From NCBI GenBank assembly GCA_002432025.1, contig DJFE01000004.1:1-9265 (forward strand): a stretch of 9,265 nt of DNA. Reading direction: 5' to 3'. Below, in pieces: positions 4,642 to 9,265 of the stretch. The notes under the pieces were generated by a model. It worked only from the letters and a program-made list of their open reading frames with translations, was not told the origin of the DNA and did no database searches. This stretch comes from Candidatus Avelusimicrobium stercoris. Its GTDB lineage: Bacteria; Elusimicrobiota; Elusimicrobia; Elusimicrobiales; Elusimicrobiaceae. Position numbers and translations under genes: made by a program. Every line of letters begins with the position of its first letter. The stretch's first letter is position 1.

Positions 4642-7581
4642 ATGAAGAGTATTAAAGTAATCGGCGCAAAAGGCCACAATTTAAAAAATGTTACCGTAGA
4701 AATGCCCAAGGACAAAATGGTCGTAGTAACCGGGCTGTCCGGCTCGGGCAAGAGTTCCTTGGCGTTTGATACCATTTACGCCGAAGGGCAACGCCGCTAT
4801 GTGGAAAGTATGTCCGCTTATGCACGGCAATTTTTGGAATTAATGGAAAAACCAGACGTAGAACATATTGAGGGTCTTTCCCCGGCTATTTCCATTGAAC
4901 AGCGAAATCCGTCCAAAAATCCGCGCTCTACCGTCGCCACGGTTACGGAAATTTACGACTATTTGCGCCTTTTGTTCGCCCGCGTGGGGCACCGCTTTTG
5001 CCCGCATTGCGGCCGGGAGGTGGAATCTTGGAGCGTACAGGGCATTGCACAGGATATTTTAAAAAAGTTTAACGAAAAAACCGTTTTCATTTTATCCCCC
5101 GTCGTCCGCGGGCGCGCCGGCACATACGAGGAACTCTTTGCCAAGTTTAAAAAAGAGGGCTATGTAAAAGCCCGCGTGGACGGTACCGTCATTACCCTGG
5201 ACCACACGCCCACCTTGGAACGCTATAAAAAGCATACCATTGAATTAGTAACGGATGAAATTTTTGTAGAGGAATTTGACCGCGAGCGGTTGGTGGAAAG
5301 TTTGGAAGCCGCCCTCAAATACGCACAAGGCCTTGTGCACATTGTGGAAGCCGAAGGCGACAAGCCGCGCGAATTTACTTATAGCGAAAACAACGCCTGC
5401 GCGCATTGCGGTATCGGGTTTAGCGAACTGGAACCGCGGCTCTTTTCGTTCAACTCCCCCTACGGTGCGTGCCCGGACTGCAACGGCTTGGGCCTTAAAA
5501 TAGAAGTAGCCGAAGATCTCGTGGTGCCGGACGATACGCTGTCCATTAACGAGGGCGCGATTGCCGCTTGGGATAACCCTGTTACCACGCGCACCCACCG
5601 CTGGAAAAATTCTTGGAGCGGGTATTATTACGATATTTTGCGCCAAGTTTGCCACCAAAACCACATCAGCCTGCACACGCCGTGGAAGGATTTACCCAAA
5701 GAACAGCGCGACCTGCTCTTGTACGGCACGGGCGGAGCCAGTTATACGTCCGTCATTTCGGGCGGCGAGCAAGATTTTGAAGGTGTAATTACCAACTTAA
5801 AACGCCGCTACCAAGAAAGTGAAAGCGACTTCGTAAAAGAGGAAGTGTATAACCGCTTTATGCGCGAGGTTACCTGCCCCACCTGCGGCGGAAAACGCTT
5901 AAAGCCCGAAGCCCTGGCCGTGCGTATTAACGGCAAAAATATTAACGATATTACGGCAATGCAGGTTTCCGCCGCCAAGGAATTTTTTGAACATATTGAA
6001 CTGACGGACAAGGAAAAAATCATCGCCAAGGATGTATTAAAGGAAATCCGCGCGCGTTTGGACTTTTTAAACAGCGTGGGCCTTTCTTATTTAACCTTGG
6101 AGCGCAAGAGCCAAACCCTGTCGGGCGGCGAAGCACAGCGTATCCACTTGGCTACGCAAATCGGCTCCGGCTTAACGGGTGTTTTGTATGTGTTGGACGA
6201 GCCCACCATCGGCTTGCACTCGCGCGATAACGACCGCCTGATTGAAACGCTTAAAAACCTGCGCGATTTAGACAACACCCTTATCATCGTAGAACACGAT
6301 AAAGACACCATTTTAGCCGCCGATTATGTGGTAGAATTGGGCCCCGCGGCGGGCGAATACGGCGGCAACATCGTGGCCGCAGAGCCGACGGCGGACTTTT
6401 TGCGCGACGAAAAGTCGCTGACCGCCTCTTATTTAAACGGACGGCGGATGATTCTCCCACGCGAGGAACTGCGCAAGGGAAACGGCAAATATTTGGAAAT
6501 CTTAGGCGCACAGCAATTTAACCTCAAAAACATTGATGTTAAATTTCCGCTGGGCAAATTTATCTGTGTAACGGGCGTGTCCGGCTCGGGCAAGTCCACG
6601 CTTATCCACCAAATTTTGTACAAAGCCTTGGCCCAAAAGTTCTACGGAGCCAAGGACGCTCCGGGCAAACACAAGGCCATTAAAGGGTTGGAAAACATTG
6701 ATAAAGTCATCATCGTGGACCAAAGCCCTATCGGCAAAACCCCACGCAGCAACCCCGCCACCTATACGGGCGTGTTTTCGCACATACGCGACTTATTTGC
6801 CGAAATGCCCGAAGCCAAACGCCGCGGCTACAAGCCGGGCCGCTTCTCCTTTAACGTAAAGGGCGGACGGTGCGAAAAGTGCCAAGGCGACGGTATTTTA
6901 AAAATCCAAATGCAATTCCTGCCCGATATTTATGTAAAGTGCGAGGAGTGCAACGGCCAACGCTTTAACGAAGACACGTTACAGGTAAAATTCAAGGGCA
7001 AAAACATTGCCGAAGTGCTGGATATGAGCGTATCGCAGGCGTTGGAATTTTTTGACGCTATCCCCAAAATCAAACGCTATTTAAAAACGCTAAACGACGT
7101 GGGCCTTGGCTACATAAAACTGGGCCAAGCCGCCACCACGCTTTCAGGCGGCGAAGCGCAGCGCGTAAAACTGGCGGACGAACTTTCCCGCAAAGGGACC
7201 GGTAAAACGCTCTACATTTTGGACGAACCCACCACCGGCCTGCACTTTGCGGATATTGATAAACTCCTCCACGTGCTGCACGGTTTGGCTGACAAGGGCA
7301 ACACCGTGCTTATTATTGAGCACAACTTGGACGTTATCAAAACCGCCGATTGGCTGATTGACCTCGGCCCCGAAGGCGGCGACAAGGGCGGCACGATTGT
7401 CTGCGAGGGAACCCCCCGCCAAGTGGCCGCGTGCAAGGAATCTTACACCGGACGATATTTAAAGCCGGAATTGGAAGCGGTGGATAAATTTTTGGCAGAG
7501 CACCCCGAACAGAAATTGCACGGGCCCAAAACATCTGCCAAAAAGGCCCCGGCTAAAAAAGCCAAGGGGAGCAAAAAATGA
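4642..7581 (+). CDS. uvrA: Excinuclease ABC subunit A (UvrA)
   Basis: The protein has 979 residues and is the damage-sensing ATPase of nucleotide excision repair. It works as a dimer that scans DNA and loads UvrB. Both ABC modules are complete. The first has Walker A GLSGSGKS (31-38), signature LSGGEAQR (493-500) and Walker B VLYVLDEP (514-521). The second has Walker A GVSGSGKST (645-653), signature LSGGEAQR (834-841) and Walker B TLYILDEP (856-863). Zinc-binding Cys pairs are at C253/C256 with C277/C280, and at C744/C747 with C767/C770, the last being the DNA-damage zinc finger. Further CxxC pairs occur at C120/C123 and C412/C415. Compared with the 940-residue E. coli protein, the extra length is a tail (945-979) rich in Lys and Ala (KKAPAKKAKGSKK) that may add nonspecific DNA contact. 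No clear Shine-Dalgarno precedes the ATG, only GGGGG about 11 bases away, but homology begins exactly there. The stop overlaps the ybaK start (ATGA). Confidence 0.98.
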   Translation: MKSIKVIGAKGHNLKNVTVEMPKDKMVVVTGLSGSGKSSLAFDTIYAEGQRRYVESMSAYARQFLELMEKPDVEHIEGLSPAISIEQRNPSKNPRSTVATVTEIYDYLRLLFARVGHRFCPHCGREVESWSVQGIAQDILKKFNEKTVFILSPVVRGRAGTYEELFAKFKKEGYVKARVDGTVITLDHTPTLERYKKHTIELVTDEIFVEEFDRERLVESLEAALKYAQGLVHIVEAEGDKPREFTYSENNACAHCGIGFSELEPRLFSFNSPYGACPDCNGLGLKIEVAEDLVVPDDTLSINEGAIAAWDNPVTTRTHRWKNSWSGYYYDILRQVCHQNHISLHTPWKDLPKEQRDLLLYGTGGASYTSVISGGEQDFEGVITNLKRRYQESESDFVKEEVYNRFMREVTCPTCGGKRLKPEALAVRINGKNINDITAMQVSAAKEFFEHIELTDKEKIIAKDVLKEIRARLDFLNSVGLSYLTLERKSQTLSGGEAQRIHLATQIGSGLTGVLYVLDEPTIGLHSRDNDRLIETLKNLRDLDNTLIIVEHDKDTILAADYVVELGPAAGEYGGNIVAAEPTADFLRDEKSLTASYLNGRRMILPREELRKGNGKYLEILGAQQFNLKNIDVKFPLGKFICVTGVSGSGKSTLIHQILYKALAQKFYGAKDAPGKHKAIKGLENIDKVIIVDQSPIGKTPRSNPATYTGVFSHIRDLFAEMPEAKRRGYKPGRFSFNVKGGRCEKCQGDGILKIQMQFLPDIYVKCEECNGQRFNEDTLQVKFKGKNIAEVLDMSVSQALEFFDAIPKIKRYLKTLNDVGLGYIKLGQAATTLSGGEAQRVKLADELSRKGTGKTLYILDEPTTGLHFADIDKLLHVLHGLADKGNTVLIIEHNLDVIKTADWLIDLGPEGGDKGGTIVCEGTPRQVAACKESYTGRYLKPELEAVDKFLAEHPEQKLHGPKTSAKKAPAKKAKGSKK

Positions 7582-8060
7582 AGAACAAAATCCACAAAAC
7601 AAACGCCGCCCGCCACTTGGACGAATTAAACATCCCCTACGAACTTATCCCGTACGAGGTGGATGAGGAAAATTTAAGCGCCCTGCACGTGGCGCAGACC
7701 TTGGGGCAAAACATTGACCAAGTGTATAAAACCTTGGTTTTGCGCGGCGACAAAACGGGCTTCTTTGTGTGCGTAATTCCCGGCGGAGCGGAGTTGGATA
7801 TGAAGGCCGCCGCACGCGTAAGCGGCAATAAATCGTGCGAAATGCTGCACGTAAAGGAGTTAGTCCCCGTTACGGGCTATATGCGCGGCGGATGTTCCCC
7901 CTTGGGGATGAAGAAGCCCTTTCCTACCTTTATTCACGAGGACTGCATTTTGTGGGATTTTATATACGTCAGCGCGGGGCTGCGCGGTCTGCAAATTAAA
8001 ATCAACCCCAACGACCTTTTAAAGGCCACCCACGCGCAAGCCGTGCCTTTGTGCTTATAA
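7578..8060 (+). CDS. ybaK: Cys-tRNA(Pro) deacylase, YbaK/EbsC family
   Basis: The protein has 160 residues and is predicted cytoplasmic. YbaK hydrolyses cysteine wrongly attached to tRNA(Pro) by prolyl-tRNA synthetase, working in trans. The family core is clear: DQVYKTLVL with the essential lysine at K51, the strand FFVCVIPGGAELDMKAAAR (62-80), the substrate-loop motif TGYMRGGCSPLGMKK (99-113) and IYVSAGLRGLQIKINPNDLLK near the end. Length matches the E. coli protein (about 159). The start codon lies inside the uvrA stop region (ATGA overlap), and GGGGAG seven bases before the ATG sits within the last uvrA codons, so the two genes are probably translated from one message. Other YbaK-like editors (ProXp-ala type) exist, but the GGxSPLG loop with the VYKTLV context favours YbaK. 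Its pairing with uvrA has no evident functional reason. Confidence 0.93.
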   Translation: MKNKIHKTNAARHLDELNIPYELIPYEVDEENLSALHVAQTLGQNIDQVYKTLVLRGDKTGFFVCVIPGGAELDMKAAARVSGNKSCEMLHVKELVPVTGYMRGGCSPLGMKKPFPTFIHEDCILWDFIYVSAGLRGLQIKINPNDLLKATHAQAVPLCL

Positions 8061-8073
8061 TGCAATTTTTGCC

Positions 8074-8102
8074 TTGTTAAATAGCGTTAAACCCCTTATA
8101 CT
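8074..8102 (+). promoter_or_regulatory. Promoter of the RDD-pilin-like gene
   Basis: TTGTTA (8074-8079) and TATACT (8097-8102) are separated by exactly 17 bases, a good sigma-70 type promoter. The start point would be near 8109, giving a leader of about 23 bases that contains the strong binding site AGGAGGT (8120-8126), five bases before the ATG. The gene is therefore likely expressed on its own and efficiently, even though it follows ybaK. Confidence 0.72.
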
Positions 8103-8131
8103 ATATATATACGCTTTCTAGGAGGTGTCTT

Positions 8132-8968
8132 ATGTACGCCGGAATAGGAAAACGCTTCTTTGCTTTTTTAATTGACGCGCTCGTCTTTGCCGTTTTGTAT
8201 TGGGCGTTGTGGCAGATGATGAAGAGTTATGCCACTGTTTCGCTGGTATTACTGGTTATTATTTGGCTGTATTACGCGCTCCTAGAAAGTTCCCCCCTGC
8301 AAGCCAGTGTCGGCAAAATATTAATGGGCATAAAAGTAGTGGACCGCCACGGCCGCCGACTTTCCTTTTGGCAAGCCACGGAGCGTATTGTTTCCAAACT
8401 GGTAACCAATGTAACGTTTTATTTTGGCTTCTTTGTGGCCGCGTGGGATAAAAAGAAGCGCACCTTGCACGACCGTATCAGCCACAGCGCCGTGATTTTA
8501 AAATCCGCCGAGTTTGACCCCGACGCCATAGAGGAAGAAGAGGACGAGGAAGCCTCCCTCACGTGGATAACGCTCGTATCGGTGGCGCTTGCAATCGTGT
8601 TTGTACTTTTGCTTTTATGGTGCGTAGCCCTGCCGCAATACCAACACACCGAGCGGTATGTGCAACTTACGCGCGTACTGGCAGAGACCGACGAAGCCGC
8701 ACGCGCCCAGTTGGCCGCCGCGTCCCGCCCGGGGGTGGACCCGCGCGAGTGGCAGGTATTGCCGGGCGAGTGTTTAAAAATCGGCCCGCAGAAACTTTCC
8801 TGCCGCGGCTTTGATTTGGTATTGGAACCCGGCGGCATAAAGGCCAACGCACGCACGGGGGCAATGGACATTTTATACACGCTTTACTATCCCTTTGGCG
8901 GCGGGCCCTTAACCTGCACCCCGCGCACGCCCCAAGGGCAGGAAATTTGCTCCACCCTTAAAAAATAA
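8132..8968 (+). CDS. RDD-family membrane protein fused to a type IV pilin-like C-terminal domain
   Basis: The protein has 278 residues. Residues 1-123 are a typical RDD domain. R8 and D15 lie in the first helix (KRFFAFLIDAL), with a second helix near 34-51, the loop QASVGKILMGIKVVDRHGRRLSF (57-79), a third hydrophobic segment near 91-104 and LHDR (112-115). A highly acidic linker (about 127-141, EEEEDEE) follows. A strong membrane helix (146-165) ends in VALPQYQ (165-171) and continues into a charged helix (HTERYVQLTRVLAETDEAARAQL). This imitates the transmembrane helix of type IV pilins, where such a helix commonly ends in ALPQYQ, but the leader-peptide cleavage motif (G-FTLIE) is absent. 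The C-terminal part has four Cys (C214, C224, C262, C273), two of them in a final TCTPRTPQGQEIC loop like the disulfide loop of pilins. The RDD part is firm. The pilin relation is my inference from pattern. Function is unknown, perhaps an envelope anchor or transporter accessory. Confidence 0.82.
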   Translation: MYAGIGKRFFAFLIDALVFAVLYWALWQMMKSYATVSLVLLVIIWLYYALLESSPLQASVGKILMGIKVVDRHGRRLSFWQATERIVSKLVTNVTFYFGFFVAAWDKKKRTLHDRISHSAVILKSAEFDPDAIEEEEDEEASLTWITLVSVALAIVFVLLLLWCVALPQYQHTERYVQLTRVLAETDEAARAQLAAASRPGVDPREWQVLPGECLKIGPQKLSCRGFDLVLEPGGIKANARTGAMDILYTLYYPFGGGPLTCTPRTPQGQEICSTLKK

Positions 8969-8987
8969 GACTGTTAAAAAAATTGGG

Positions 8988-9024
8988 GTCATTCTGAACT
9001 GGCGGCCCGCAGGGTTTTCAGAAT
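8988..9024. repeat. Single hairpin repeat, ATTCTGAA type with long loop
   Basis: GTC, then ATTCTGAA (8991-8998) and TTCAGAAT (9017-9024) form a perfect 8-bp stem like that at 269-294. The loop here is an 18-base GC-rich sequence instead of CTTGT. The preceding bases (CTGTTA...AATTGGGG) also match those before the left copy. It lies 19 bases after the stop of the RDD-pilin gene. Confidence 0.78.
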
Positions 9025-9061
9025 CTACCGATTGGGTTGTTGGTTGTTTATAAAAATAAAG

Positions 9062-9173
9062 ATCATACTGGAAGGTTTGCCGGCGCGGAGCGTTCCAGTA
9101 TCTGTTGTTATAAAAAAGCAACGGCCACAGCAGATCCCCGAGCCCTGCGGGCCGCCAACCCCTCGGGGATGAC
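9062..9173. repeat. Paired-hairpin intergenic repeat with long loops
   Basis: ATACTGGA (9065-9072) pairs with TCCAGTAT (9094-9101) across a 21-base loop. ATCCCCGA (9134-9141) pairs with TCGGGGAT (9163-9170), followed by GAC, across another 21-base loop. Stems are perfect over 8 bp. The opening trinucleotide is ATC rather than GTC. Both loops are GC-rich, and the second contains CCCTGCGGGCCGCC. Confidence 0.8.
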
Positions 9174-9202
9174 AGTTGTCTTGTTCTTATTCTATTTTTG
9201 TT

Positions 9203-9230
9203 GTCATTCCCGAAAGTTGTAGTCGGGAAT
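9203..9230. repeat. Hairpin repeat, ATTCCCGA type
   Basis: GTC, ATTCCCGA (9206-9213), a 9-base loop AAGTTGTAG and TCGGGAAT (9223-9230) repeat the left half of copy 1 (55-82) with three loop changes. Confidence 0.78.
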
Positions 9231-9248
9231 CCGTTGTTTGTCGTTGCC

Positions 9249-9265
9249 GTCATCCTGGAAAGTCG
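9249..9265. repeat. Hairpin repeat cut by the window end
   Basis: GTC, ATCCTGGA (9252-9259) and the start of the loop AAGTCG are identical to the opening of copy 2 (319-335). The closing arm lies beyond the window. Confidence 0.7.

Noticed and set aside
4534..4677. Longer start for the LPG_synthase_TM protein, 48 more residues
   Set aside because: It would overlap uvrA and begin upstream of the promoter. The GTG at 4533 has a binding site and starts directly before the first membrane helix.

Overview
The window looks like a piece of chromosome from a Gram-negative-type bacterium of roughly even base composition. My best guess is a gut-associated Elusimicrobiota lineage. The guess rests on the style of the pilin-like C-terminus in the last gene, the many small intergenic hairpins and the general look of the proteins. 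None of these is diagnostic, so treat the assignment as inference. Nothing here looks like a plasmid, phage or insertion sequence.

Layout. Bases 1-624 hold no gene and are packed with short inverted-repeat hairpins. Bases 625-824 hold a structured stretch ending in a strong intrinsic terminator (825-857), possibly a small RNA. A SlyD-type FKBP prolyl isomerase follows on the plus strand (960-1376). It converges on a minus-strand gene set, and the two sides share a bidirectional terminator (1392-1425). The minus-strand set reads, in transcription order: an eight-helix LPG_synthase_TM/UPF0104 membrane protein (4533-3481), a gamma-carbonic-anhydrase-like left-handed beta-helix protein (3484-2969), a single-domain response regulator (2967-2602) and an eight-TPR protein (2529-1444). 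The first two overlap by four bases, the next pair are one base apart, and a 72-base gap holding a hairpin precedes the TPR gene.

A compact divergent promoter region (about 4534-4641) separates this set from the plus-strand pair uvrA (4642-7581) and ybaK (7578-8060), which also overlap by four bases. A well-formed promoter (8074-8102) and a near-consensus Shine-Dalgarno then drive a 278-residue protein (8132-8968). It has an RDD membrane domain fused to what looks like a type IV pilin-like domain without its cleavable leader. From 8969 to the end the hairpin repeats return, in the same order as in the left block but with different loops.

How the genes relate. uvrA (nucleotide excision repair) and ybaK (editing of mischarged Cys-tRNA(Pro)) are both quality-control functions but have no known mechanistic link. 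The minus-strand set joins an envelope membrane protein, a metal-dependent beta-helix enzyme, a phosphorelay receiver and a TPR scaffold. The tight packing of the first three implies joint expression, but no shared pathway can be read from sequence alone. The two points most worth following up are the RDD-pilin fusion and the hairpin family, whose arms differ between copies with full compensatory pairing and whose loops come in interchangeable classes.
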